From: Serratia entomophila
Lineage (GTDB): Bacteria; Pseudomonadota; Gammaproteobacteria; Enterobacterales; Enterobacteriaceae
Length of the DNA: 64,000 nucleotides
Assembly: GCF_021462285.1 (NCBI RefSeq)
Contig: NZ_CP082787.1
Location: 3,844,001-3,908,000, forward strand
Direction: 5' to 3'
The position numbers were made by a program, and so were the translations under genes. The notes below the pieces were generated by a model. It saw only the letters and a list, made by a program, of their open reading frames with translations, searched no databases and was not told the DNA's origin. Shown piece by piece: positions 1 through 10,734 of this stretch; the first letter of the stretch is position 1, and every line of letters begins with the position of its first letter.

Positions 1-140
1 CCCGCGCACCGACGGCAGCCGGCTGCCCGCCGTCAACGTCCCTTGCGCGATGGCGTCTTTAATCCGCTGATAAATTTGCCGATACAGCGGCTCGGCGAGC
101 CGGCTGTCCAGCCGCAAAGAGGTGAGAAACCGACGCATCA
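1..140 (-). CDS. MocR/GntR-type regulator, N-terminal fragment
   Basis: The reverse strand reads in from the window edge and starts at ATG 140 (a second ATG follows at 137). The first 46 residues include the motif PLYRQIYQRIKDAI followed by GSRLPSVRG, the typical start of a GntR winged helix-turn-helix domain. Enterobacterial proteins of this kind usually carry a C-terminal aminotransferase-like PLP domain (MocR class), but that part lies outside the window, so the subclass is inferred. It is divergent from the AhpD-like gene at 239, separated by about 98 bp, an arrangement in which a MocR regulator commonly controls its neighbour. Confidence 0.75.
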
Positions 141-238
141 TGGCCTGGTTAAATAATCATTTTATGGCCCTATAGCATAGACCATATCGCCGCTAAAGTA
201 GCCTCCATGATTTCGTTATTCATTGATTGAGGTTGACC

Positions 239-670
239 ATGATTAAGCAACGTTTGCAATACGCCGAGCTCGCTCCCGCACCGTACAAAGGCATGGTGAG
301 CGCGTTAATGGGACTGGAAAAAGGGGCGCTGGACAAGGCGACCATCGAGCTGATGTTTATGCGCGTTTCGCAGATCAACGGGTGCGCCTACTGCCTGGAC
401 ATGCACGGCAAAGCCCTGCGCGAAAGCGGCTTCAGCAACGCCAAGCTGGATACGCTGGCGGGCTGGCGCGTCAGCCATGAGTTCAGCGAGCGCGAGCGCG
501 CCGCGTTGGAATGGGCGGAGTCGGTCACGCTGATCGCCGCCACCGGCGCGCCAGACAGCGCATTCGACGCATTGAAGGCCCATTTCAGCGACGTGGAAAT
601 CGCCGATCTGACCTTCGCCATCAGCATCATGAACGCCTTTAACCGGCTGGCGATCGCCATGCGCCAATAA
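239..670 (+). CDS. AhpD/carboxymuconolactone decarboxylase family protein
   Basis: A 143-residue protein of the AhpD-like alkylhydroperoxidase fold. The diagnostic CxxC...H motif is visible: C49, C52 and H56 in the context NGCAYCLDMH. Family members of this length are small all-helical proteins, often oligomeric, with disulfide-based peroxidase or related redox activity; the true substrate is unknown. I chose ATG 239, preceded by GAGG about 6 nt upstream, over the in-frame TTG at 227. It is divergent from a MocR-type regulator, which probably controls it. No operon partner is seen; the next gene, nrdH, has its own promoter region. Confidence 0.85.
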   Translation: MIKQRLQYAELAPAPYKGMVSALMGLEKGALDKATIELMFMRVSQINGCAYCLDMHGKALRESGFSNAKLDTLAGWRVSHEFSERERAALEWAESVTLIAATGAPDSAFDALKAHFSDVEIADLTFAISIMNAFNRLAIAMRQ

Positions 671-682
671 GGCGCCGCGCCT

Positions 683-706
683 CCCCCTCTCTGCCTGGGA
701 GGGGGG
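683..706 (+). terminator. possible terminator after AhpD-like gene
   Basis: A CCCCCTC / GAGGGGG stem closes about 13 nt after the stop codon, with a 9-nt loop. No T-run follows, so termination is uncertain. Confidence 0.3.
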
Positions 707-789
707 CTATTCTAACGAAACCCACCCGCAAAAAAATTTTCTCTCCGCTTTCCCAGCCCTGCCGCGGCCTGCGCGCAAATATCGCCAAA

Positions 790-836
790 ACACCATATAT
801 AGCGTGGTTGATAAATAAAATATCCACATATAGTAT
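790..836 (+). promoter_or_regulatory. tandem NrdR-box-like sites upstream of nrdHIEF
   Basis: Two 16-bp sites, 790-805 (ACACCATATATAGCGT) and 821-836 (TATCCACATATAGTAT), resemble the NrdR box consensus (acaCwATATwGtgt type). Their starts are 31 bp apart, about three helical turns, the spacing known for NrdR box pairs at ribonucleotide reductase promoters. A possible promoter lies within: TTGATA 808-813 and TAGTAT 831-836, spacer 17, so the second box would cover the -10. NrdR represses rnr operons when dATP/ATP is bound. The site assignment is from the sequence; NrdR binding is inferred. Confidence 0.75.
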
Positions 837-953
837 TAAATCCATCAGCCGCAGGGATTGTCGTTCGGCTGATAACGCCGTCAGAAACGCCGAAAGATGC
901 TCCGTTATCTGACCTGTCCGCCTTTCCTTCAGCCTAAAAGGTAAATGCGAATC

Positions 954-1184
954 ATGAGCATTATTATTTACAGCAAACCGGACTGTGTCCAGTGCAACGC
1001 CACCTACCGCGCATTTGATAAACAAGGGATCGACTATCAGGTGATCGACCTCACCCAGGATCAGCAGGCGCTGAATCACGTTAAATCATTAGGTTATCAG
1101 CAGGTTCCGGTGATCGTCGCCGGTGACGACCATTGGTCCGGCTTCCGGCCGGACAAGATCGGCGCTCTGGCCCTCGCCTCCTGA
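954..1184 (+). CDS. nrdH: NrdH, glutaredoxin-like electron donor
   Basis: A 76-residue thioredoxin-fold protein that reduces the class Ib ribonucleotide reductase NrdEF, itself reduced by thioredoxin reductase. The redox motif CVQC is at residues 11-14 and the family WSGFRPD motif is near the C-terminus. ATG 954 gives the family N-terminus with the first beta strand at once; an in-frame ATG at 945 would add three residues and has AAGG only 3 nt upstream, so 954 is preferred but not certain. First gene of nrdHIEF, about 120 bp downstream of tandem NrdR-like boxes; nrdI starts 8 bp after its stop codon. Confidence 0.95.
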   Translation: MSIIIYSKPDCVQCNATYRAFDKQGIDYQVIDLTQDQQALNHVKSLGYQQVPVIVAGDDHWSGFRPDKIGALALAS

Positions 1185-1192
1185 GGCCGGCC

Positions 1193-1578
1193 ATGAATCC
1201 GCTGGTTTACTTCTCCAGCAGTTCGGAGAACACCCACAGGTTCGTTGAAAAACTGGGATTGCCGGCGATCCGCATTCCGATCGCCGGCGCCCGCAGCAAG
1301 CTGCTGATGGAACGCCCCTACATATTGATCGTGCCCAGTTACGGCGGCGGCAGCGCCGTGGGAGCCGTGCCGATCCAGGTGATCCGCTTTCTCAACGACC
1401 CACAGAATCGTTCATACCTGCGCGGCGTGATTGCCGCCGGGAACACCAACTTCGGCGCAGCTTACGGCATTGCCGGCGACATTATCGCCAAAAAATGCCA
1501 GGTGCCTTTCCTTTACCGCTTTGAGCTGCTCGGCACCGTGCAAGACGTTGAAAACGTTCGACAGGGAGTAACCGCATT

Positions 1579-1597
<19 letters not shown>
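1193..1597 (+). CDS. nrdI: NrdI flavodoxin-like protein
   Basis: A 134-residue flavodoxin-like protein with the phosphate-loop region [12 protein letters not shown] at residues 6-17 and the GNTNFG segment typical of NrdI. NrdI provides the oxidant for assembly of the dimanganese-tyrosyl radical cofactor of NrdF. The start ATG 1193 lies 8 bp after the nrdH stop. The 3' end overlaps the TTG start of nrdE by 19 bp, suggesting translational coupling. Length matches the family. Confidence 0.95.
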
Positions 1598-4703
<3,106 letters not shown>

Positions 4704-4754
4704 GGGAGGCATCGAGGCTGATTGGTTCACCTCCGTGATTTAGCCAATCATCAG

Positions 4755-4774
4755 GAGCGCGGCTCGCCGCGCTC
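4755..4774. terminator. hairpin between convergent nrdF and DUF1289 gene
   Basis: GAGCGCGG CTCG CCGCGCTC forms an 8-bp stem with a 4-nt loop. It sits right at the stop codon of the leftward DUF1289 gene and about 50 bp after nrdF. There is no U-tract on either strand, so its role as a terminator is tentative. Confidence 0.4.
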
Positions 4775-5013
4775 TACAATATTCTGTTATCACCCTGCTC
4801 CGCCCGCTGCCGAATGCGTCGCCAAATCGCGCGCTTTTCTTCGTCGCTTGCGCCTGGCCAGGCGGCGATCTCATCCAGCGTGCGCAGGCAGCCCCGGCAC
4901 CACGGATTTTCGCCATCGATCCGGCAGAGGTTGACGCAGGGTGAGGCCACACCGTCCCCTTCTGGTTTACCGTCACCCGCCATAAAACGCTCCCGCATTG
5001 CATTATTCGCCAC
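4774..5013 (-). CDS. DUF1289 domain protein
   Basis: A 79-residue soluble protein whose central part matches DUF1289: SPCVNLC with C26 and C30, WCRGC with C39 and C42, then TLDEIAAW and the EKRAIW helix. Four conserved cysteines suggest metal or iron-sulfur binding, but the function of the family is not known to me. ATG 5013 is the longest start; ATGs at residues 6 and 11 are alternatives. It is convergent with nrdF and lies just downstream of the SDR gene in the same direction, with about 30 bp between them, so the two may be co-transcribed. Confidence 0.85.
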   Translation of the reverse strand: MANNAMRERFMAGDGKPEGDGVASPCVNLCRIDGENPWCRGCLRTLDEIAAWPGASDEEKRAIWRRIRQRAEQGDNRIL

Positions 5014-5042
5014 AGAATACCCGATCCTGCGGCGAATGCGGA

Positions 5043-5783
5043 TCAGACGATGCCGCCGTTGGCGCGCAGGGTTTGCCCGTTGATCCAGCCGCCGTCCGCA
5101 CCGGCCAGGAACGACACCGCCGCGGCGATATCTGCGGGCTCACCCAGCCGTTCCAGCGGCGCCATCTTCGCCAGGCGTTCGATAAGCTCCGGGGTTTTGC
5201 CGTCGAGGAACAGGCTGGTGGCGGTCGGCCCCGGTGCGATGGCGTTTACCGTGATATTGCGCCCGCGCAGCTCTTTCGCCAACACGCTGGTCAGCGCCTC
5301 CACCGCCGCCTTGCTGGCGGCGTACATGCCGTAGCCCGGCTGCAGCAACCCCACCACGCTGGAAGAGAAGTTAATGATGCGGCCATGGTCGCGCAGGCGC
5401 TTCGCCGCCTCACGCAGGGTGTTGAAACTGCCCTTCAGGTTAATGTCGATCAGGCGATCGGCATCGGCGTCGCTCATCTCCGCCACCGGCGCCAGGGCGA
5501 TCACGCCGGCGTTGTTGACCAACACGTCGACGCCGCCGAACGCCTGCTCGGCGCGCTCAAACAGCTGAGCGACGGCGGCGGCATCGCTGATGTCCGCCCT
5601 GGCGCTCAGCGCACGGCCGCCGCGTTGTTCAATCTTGCGCACCAGCTCATCGGCCAGCGCCTGATTGCCGGCATAGTTGATAATCACGGTGAAACCGTCG
5701 GCGGCCAGGCGCTCGGCGATGGCGGCGCCGATGCCGCGCGATGCGCCGGTGACGATAGCGACGCGTTGAGTGGCGTGGTTCAT
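5043..5783 (-). CDS. SDR family oxidoreductase
   Basis: A 246-residue classical short-chain dehydrogenase/reductase. The cofactor loop TGASRGIG is at residues 12-19, NNAG follows near residue 88, and the catalytic S...YxxxK is seen as NFSSS and YAASK. An NADP(H) preference is likely from the arginine in the glycine loop; the substrate is unknown. I chose ATG 5783 because the residues upstream of it are not family-like. It is divergent from a LysR regulator at 5888, about 100 bp apart, which suggests control by that regulator. Confidence 0.9.
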   Translation of the reverse strand: MNHATQRVAIVTGASRGIGAAIAERLAADGFTVIINYAGNQALADELVRKIEQRGGRALSARADISDAAAVAQLFERAEQAFGGVDVLVNNAGVIALAPVAEMSDADADRLIDINLKGSFNTLREAAKRLRDHGRIINFSSSVVGLLQPGYGMYAASKAAVEALTSVLAKELRGRNITVNAIAPGPTATSLFLDGKTPELIERLAKMAPLERLGEPADIAAAVSFLAGADGGWINGQTLRANGGIV

Positions 5784-5887
5784 GTTGGTGTCCTCTCGGT
5801 TAAGTGTGTTGCCATCATGCACCTTTCGCCATGGCGAATAATCCCCTATTCTTCGTTATCACTATCCGAAATTAACGAACAATAGCC

Positions 5888-6781
5888 ATGGACAGAATCG
5901 ATGCCATGCGTCTGTTCACCCGCGTGGTGGAACAGCGCAGTTTCACCCAGGCGGCGCAGGATCTGAGCCTGCCACGCTCGACCGTCACCGACGCCATCAA
6001 GCAGCTCGAGGCGCGGCTGGGCGTCCGGTTGCTGCAGCGCACCACCCGCCACGTCAGCCCGACGCTGGACGGCGAGGCCTACTACCAGCGCTGCCTGGCC
6101 ATTCTGGCGGATATCGAAGACGCTGAAATGGCGTTTGCCGGCGCCAGGCCGCGCGGCCTGCTGCGCGTCGAGGTGCACGGCACGCTGGCTCGCCATTTTT
6201 TGCTGCCGGCGCTGCCCGATTTTCTGGCGCAGTATCCGGATATCGAGCTGTACATGAGCGAGGGCGATAGGCTGGTGGATGCGCTGCGGGAAGGCATCGA
6301 CTGCGTGGTGCGCGTCGGCAAGCTGCGCGACAGCGATATGGTGGCGCGGCGGTTGGGCGAACTGGAAGAGATCACCTGCGCGGCCCCCGCTTACCTGCAG
6401 CGCTTCGGCACGCCGCACAGTCTGGAAGATCTGCAGGGCCACCGCATGGTGGGCTTTCGCTCCTCCGCCACCGGCGCGCTGGTGCCGCTGGAGTTCAACG
6501 TCAACGGCCAGCCGTTAACGTTGGCGCTGCCCGCCACGGTTTCGGTCAGCGCCGCCGAGAGCCTGGTCGCCGCCGCGCGCATGGGGTTGGGGATCATTCA
6601 GGTGCCGCATTACCACCTGCATGACGATCTGGCCGCCGGCAAGCTGGTGCCGCTGCTGCCGCAGTTCCCCTCGACGCCAATGCCGGTGTCGCTGCTGTAT
6701 CCCCACAGCCGCCAGCTGTCAGCGCGGGTGCGGATCTTTATCGACTGGTTCAGCAAAATCTTCGCCGCCCGCAATCAGTAA
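5888..6781 (+). CDS. LysR family transcriptional regulator
   Basis: A 297-residue regulator. The N-terminal winged helix-turn-helix is clear (MDRIDAMRLFTRVVEQRSF, then AAQDLSLPRSTVTDAIKQLE), followed by a LysR substrate-binding domain with LLRVEVHG at about residue 95. The start of this type is typical of the large CrgA/DmlR-like subgroup, which often controls a divergent oxidoreductase. The neighbour at 5043-5783 is such an SDR gene, so it is the probable target. The effector is unknown. Confidence 0.92.
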   Translation: MDRIDAMRLFTRVVEQRSFTQAAQDLSLPRSTVTDAIKQLEARLGVRLLQRTTRHVSPTLDGEAYYQRCLAILADIEDAEMAFAGARPRGLLRVEVHGTLARHFLLPALPDFLAQYPDIELYMSEGDRLVDALREGIDCVVRVGKLRDSDMVARRLGELEEITCAAPAYLQRFGTPHSLEDLQGHRMVGFRSSATGALVPLEFNVNGQPLTLALPATVSVSAAESLVAAARMGLGIIQVPHYHLHDDLAAGKLVPLLPQFPSTPMPVSLLYPHSRQLSARVRIFIDWFSKIFAARNQ

Positions 6782-6809
6782 AAAGCCGCCCATTGGGCGG
6801 CCTGCTGCC

Positions 6810-7754
6810 TTATAGCTCACCGTAGTTCAGCGGCACCCACTCATAGCCCTCACCTTGCCGGTTCAGGTAACCCAGCCCCGGGAACGACAGGTGCGCTGCC
6901 CCCACCAGCTCGCCCTGCCGGGCGCTGTCGCCGAACACCCGCAGCCGTTGCGCCACGGCGGCCCTGGCGTCGCTGTCGAAGCGTATCGCCACCTGCGGAT
7001 GGGCGAGCTGCACCGCCGCCACGTGAATCAGGTCCCCCAGCAACAGCAGTTTCTTACCCTGGCTTTCCACGCGATAAATGCTGTGACCCGGCGTATGGCC
7101 GTGGGCCGCAAAGGCGGTAATGCCCGGCGACAGCTCACCGTCATTGGCGAAAGGCTTGAAATGGCCGGCGGCCTGATAGGGTTTGATCGCCGCAATGGCG
7201 CGTTCAAAATTAGCCTTATCCTCCGTTTTCGCCTGTTTCATTTTGCTCTCGCTCAGCCAGTAGTCGGCATCCTGCTGCGAAGCGCGCACCAGCGCGTTAG
7301 GGAATAGCGCCCGGCCATTTTGCGTCAGGCCGCCCAGGTGATCCGGATGCATGTGGGTCAGGTAAATTTCATCCACCTGTTCCGGCCGGTAGCCGGCGGC
7401 TTTGATGTTGGCCGCCAGTTTGCCCAGGCTATCGCCCAGCAGCGCTCCGGCGCCGGCGTCGATCATGATCAGCTTGCCGCCGGTGTTGATCAGATAGGCA
7501 TTGACCGAGGTGACTACCGGCAGACTTTGATGATGCTCAGCCAGCCCGGCGTCAATCTGCTGCGGCGTGCTGTTCAACAACAGCTTGTCCGCCGGCAGGC
7601 GGAGCACGCCGTCGGACAACGCGGTGACTTCATAATTGCCCAGCATGATGCGGTAAAAACCCGGGGTTGGGGTTTTCACCTGCGGCGCGGTGGCGGTCGC
7701 CTGCAGCGCCATAATGGCCAATGCGGCCCCCAGCAGATAGCGTTTCCAGAACAT
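6810..7754 (-). CDS. secreted metallo-beta-lactamase-fold hydrolase
   Basis: A 314-residue protein with an N-terminal signal peptide (about residues 1-23, MFWKRYLLGAALAIMALQ then ATATA) and a metallo-beta-lactamase domain. The metal motif HMHPDH is at residues 134-139, and GHTPGH supplies a further histidine. The overall type resembles the AiiA/MlhB or AttM-like group of lactonase-like proteins, but the activity could be on another ester or lactone; export suggests a periplasmic role. It is convergent with the LysR gene (about 28 bp apart) and divergent from the patatin gene. Confidence 0.85.
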   Translation of the reverse strand: MFWKRYLLGAALAIMALQATATAPQVKTPTPGFYRIMLGNYEVTALSDGVLRLPADKLLLNSTPQQIDAGLAEHHQSLPVVTSVNAYLINTGGKLIMIDAGAGALLGDSLGKLAANIKAAGYRPEQVDEIYLTHMHPDHLGGLTQNGRALFPNALVRASQQDADYWLSESKMKQAKTEDKANFERAIAAIKPYQAAGHFKPFANDGELSPGITAFAAHGHTPGHSIYRVESQGKKLLLLGDLIHVAAVQLAHPQVAIRFDSDARAAVAQRLRVFGDSARQGELVGAAHLSFPGLGYLNRQGEGYEWVPLNYGEL

Positions 7755-7965
7755 GACGACTCCTTCAATTAATTAGACAGCGCTAAGTATTAGCGCAAAT
7801 TCGACAATGCGCCTGCTTAATGAATACATTTAAATTATATAAATATAAAAAATATATTTATGTTGAATAGTTTTGTCTGCGGAATCACACAACCCCAATC
7901 AATATTGAACAGGTTTTTAATCCGTTACTTTTCTTACTCCACTAAACAACGAGTAAGGAAACACC

Positions 7966-8937
7966 ATGAACTATCCATTCGAAAATCTGGTATTTGAAGG
8001 CGGCGGCGTAAAAGGCATTGCCTATGGCGGCGTTCTGGAGCTGCTGGAAGCCAAAGGCATTATGCCGCAGATCAAACAGGCCTCCGGCGCATCCGCAGGC
8101 GCCATCGCCGCGCTGCTGGTGGGGCTGGGCTGCAGCTCCGCCGAGGTGACCAAAATCCTCTCGGAAATGGATTTTAAAAAGTTCCTCGATTATAACGGCG
8201 GCTTTTTGGGTTCCCTGCACGATGCCTATCGCCTGTTTAATCACTACGGCATCGCCCCCGGCGATTATTTTTATTCCTGGTCGCGCGACATCATCAAAAA
8301 ATATACCGGCAATCCGGATATCACCTTTGAAAAGTTTGAGGCAATGAAGACGAAAAAAGGCTTCAAATCCCTCTATTTTATCGGCGCTAACCTCAACAGC
8401 GGGCTGCGCGAGGTATATTCCCACCAAACCACGCCGCGCATGAAGGTGGCGGACGGTCTGCGCATCTCGATGTCGTTCCCCTTCGCCTTTGTGGCGAAGA
8501 ATAACGATCTGGGCGAGCTGTGCATCGACGGCGGCATGATCGATAACTACCCGGTGCGGCTGTTTGACTATGACTTCTCCGCCACCCCGCCTTACATCGA
8601 CACCGCCAGCCAGCGGATCAACACCCGCACCCTGGGCATCCGGCTGGACTCCGCCAGCGAAATCGCCCAGGCGGCCGGCCAGCCTGCCGCTAAAACCCCG
8701 ATCAACAGCCTGTTCGACTTCTCCATGGCGCTGGTCAACGTCATGTTGGATATTCAGACTAAAGTGCATCTGGACAGCGATGACTGGAAGCGCACCGTCT
8801 ATGTCGACACGCTGGACGTCAGCACGCTGGAGTTCGGCATTAGCGCAGCCAAAAAGCGCGCGCTGATCGAATCCGGCCGCCGGGGCGTGGAGCGTTACTT
8901 CGCCTGGTACGATGCTGCGGCCAAACAGGCAGCCTGA
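7966..8937 (+). CDS. patatin-like phospholipase
   Basis: A 323-residue patatin-domain lipid acyl hydrolase. The oxyanion loop GGGVKG is at residues 12-17, the nucleophile elbow GASAG at 41-45 with Ser43, and the catalytic Asp in the DGG motif is D189, so the Ser-Asp dyad is complete. No signal peptide or membrane segment is visible. The gene stands alone behind a 211-bp AT-rich region that also serves the divergent hydrolase gene. Members of this family can act in lipid turnover or, in some bacteria, as toxins; nothing nearby points to an effector system. Confidence 0.88.
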   Translation: MNYPFENLVFEGGGVKGIAYGGVLELLEAKGIMPQIKQASGASAGAIAALLVGLGCSSAEVTKILSEMDFKKFLDYNGGFLGSLHDAYRLFNHYGIAPGDYFYSWSRDIIKKYTGNPDITFEKFEAMKTKKGFKSLYFIGANLNSGLREVYSHQTTPRMKVADGLRISMSFPFAFVAKNNDLGELCIDGGMIDNYPVRLFDYDFSATPPYIDTASQRINTRTLGIRLDSASEIAQAAGQPAAKTPINSLFDFSMALVNVMLDIQTKVHLDSDDWKRTVYVDTLDVSTLEFGISAAKKRALIESGRRGVERYFAWYDAAAKQAA

Positions 8938-8977
8938 CCAGCATAACCCGCCCGCGCCGCCTGACCGCAGCGCGGGC

Positions 8978-9002
8978 AAAAAAATCCCCGCGGGGGCGGG
9001 GA
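8978..9002 (-). terminator. terminator of the 2-hydroxycarboxylate transporter gene
   Basis: On the minus strand TCCCCGC CCCC GCGGGGA is followed by a run of seven T. It lies about 50 bp after the transporter stop. A second GC-rich hairpin at 8950-8977 abuts it and may help isolate the convergent patatin gene, although it lacks a U-tract on the plus strand. Confidence 0.75.
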
Positions 9003-9051
9003 AAGGCAAAGTAACGCTAAGGATTTATAGGAGTTATGCGGGTAACGCGGG

Positions 9052-10407
9052 TTAGACGAAGAACTTGGCCAGCACCAGCAGCGAAAGCGAGACGTTGATC
9101 GCGCCGCCGATGCGGGTGGCGATTTGAGCGAACGGCATCAGCGACATGCGGTTGCCGGCGGTCAGAATAGCCACGTCGCCGGTACCGCCCTGCCCGCTCT
9201 GGCAGCAAGAGACGATAGCCACATCGATCGGGTGCATGCCGATTTTCTTGCCGACGAAGAAGCCGGTCGCCACCAGCGCGCTGACGGTGGTAACGATCAC
9301 GATCAGGTTCTGGATGGTGAAGGCATCCACCAGCTCCTGCCACGGGGTAATGGCCACGCCGACGGCGAACAGAATCGGGTAAGTCACCGCGGTGCGGAAG
9401 AACTTGTACACCACCTGAGAGCCTTCCTGGATGCGCGGAGAAACCCCGTGCGCCAGCTTCACCGCCACGGCGGCGAACAGCATGCCCACCGGCGCAGGCA
9501 GACCAATCATGCGGTGCAGCAGCATGCCCACCATATACAGCAGAATGGCCAGCAGCGCGCCGCAGGCGATGGTGCTGACGTCCACCTTGCCGCTGATTTT
9601 ATCCACCGCGGCCATATCGCTGTCGCCTTGTTTGCTCGGCATCAGGCTGCCTTCACCGGTCAGGTGCGGGTAGCGTTTACCCAGTTGGTTAAGCAGGCCG
9701 GCGATCACGATGGCGGTCAGGCTGCCAAGCATCACGATCGGCAGGATGCGCCCCAGCGCTACGCCTTGCTCCATGTGCAAAATCGCCGCATAGCCCATCG
9801 ACAGCGGTATCGCCCCTTCCCCTACGCCGCCGGCCATGATCGGCAGGATCAGGAAGAAGAAGATCTGGAAGGGTTCCAGCCCCAGCGCCATGCCAACCGC
9901 CATGCCCGCAATCATGCCGACGATCTCGCCGCACAGCATGGGCACGAAGATGCGCAGGAAGCCCTGGATCAGCACCTGGCGGTTCATGCTCATGATGCTG
10001 CCGACGATAATGCAGCAGATGTACAGATAAAGAATGTTGGTCGATTTATAGAACTTGGTGGTGGATTCCACCACCACGTCCGGCAGCAGGCCGTAATGCA
10101 CCAACGCGGAAGGGATAAAGGTAGCGCAGATCGCCGCCGCCCCCATTTTGCCGATCAGCGGCAGGCGTTTGCCGAACTCGCCGCAGGCAAAACCAAAGAA
10201 CGCCAGCGTGGCGACCATCACCACGATGTCGCTGGGTAATTTCCCCTCGATGCAATCGAGTAAAATAAGTATGCCGGCCAGAATAAAGAACGGTAACGGA
10301 ATAATCCCTACTTTATAATTGTCCAATATATGCCACCATTTTTCCCGCAGGGGAATATCGGCGGTTTTGTCTTTGGCGACGAGGTAAGAATCATCTGTTG
10401 TGCTCAT
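9052..10407 (-). CDS. 2-hydroxycarboxylate transporter (CitS/CimH family)
   Basis: A 451-residue integral membrane protein of the 2HCT family, secondary transporters for citrate or malate coupled to sodium or protons. The two reentrant-loop motifs are seen: GGVGEGAIPLS in the first half and CCQSGQGGTGDVAI near the C-terminus. These read closer, from memory, to the Bacillus CimH/MaeN type than to Klebsiella CitS, so malate/citrate uptake is likely but not settled. It is divergent from a CitA/DcuS-type sensor-regulator pair, which fits induction by its substrate. Confidence 0.9.
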   Translation of the reverse strand: MSTTDDSYLVAKDKTADIPLREKWWHILDNYKVGIIPLPFFILAGILILLDCIEGKLPSDIVVMVATLAFFGFACGEFGKRLPLIGKMGAAAICATFIPSALVHYGLLPDVVVESTTKFYKSTNILYLYICCIIVGSIMSMNRQVLIQGFLRIFVPMLCGEIVGMIAGMAVGMALGLEPFQIFFFLILPIMAGGVGEGAIPLSMGYAAILHMEQGVALGRILPIVMLGSLTAIVIAGLLNQLGKRYPHLTGEGSLMPSKQGDSDMAAVDKISGKVDVSTIACGALLAILLYMVGMLLHRMIGLPAPVGMLFAAVAVKLAHGVSPRIQEGSQVVYKFFRTAVTYPILFAVGVAITPWQELVDAFTIQNLIVIVTTVSALVATGFFVGKKIGMHPIDVAIVSCCQSGQGGTGDVAILTAGNRMSLMPFAQIATRIGGAINVSLSLLVLAKFFV

Positions 10408-10734
10408 AATCTGGCCTCTTATTAGTTTGTTCAGCCATCATAGATAAATGCACGGATAAACTGCTGTGATTTTGTTCAAAGTTAAACAGGGTTTTTAATG
10501 GTTGTTATGGTTTCTATGGTGTTAATGGTAATTATGTGAAATACATCGTGGTGTTAATGGTGTTAATAGCATTTTTATTTTAAAGCTTATCAATTTTTTC
10601 GCAGCCGCTGAATAAACGCGCCCAATAAATATAAAGCCGTGGCTGCGATCACAACTTGATCCGGCGCAATATTACACCAACCCCTTCTCATGGTAGGGTA
10701 ACCCCTCAGGATTTCTTCAGGTGAAGCTCAGGCG
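10408..10734. promoter_or_regulatory. divergent control region, transporter / two-component system
   Basis: A 327-bp AT-rich intergenic region between the leftward transporter gene and the rightward sensor kinase gene. No open reading frame of note is seen. It holds two sets of short direct repeats (10497-10532 and 10550-10567) and must contain promoters for both directions. Binding of the CitB-like regulator here is expected from the family but not shown. Confidence 0.6.
10497..10532. repeat. four 9-bp phased repeats (WATGGTnnn)
   Basis: ATGGT occurs at 10498, 10507, 10516 and 10525, each preceded by A or T, giving an exact 9-bp period over 36 bp. A second set at 10550-10567 is GGTGTTAAT twice in tandem, again with a 9-bp period and sharing the GTGTTAATGG core with the first set. 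Position between the transporter and its two-component system suggests regulator sites. Confidence 0.7.

Noticed and set aside
4719..4751. GATTGG...CCAATC inverted repeat after nrdF
   Set aside because: The loop is long and AT content of the stem is high; no T-run follows.
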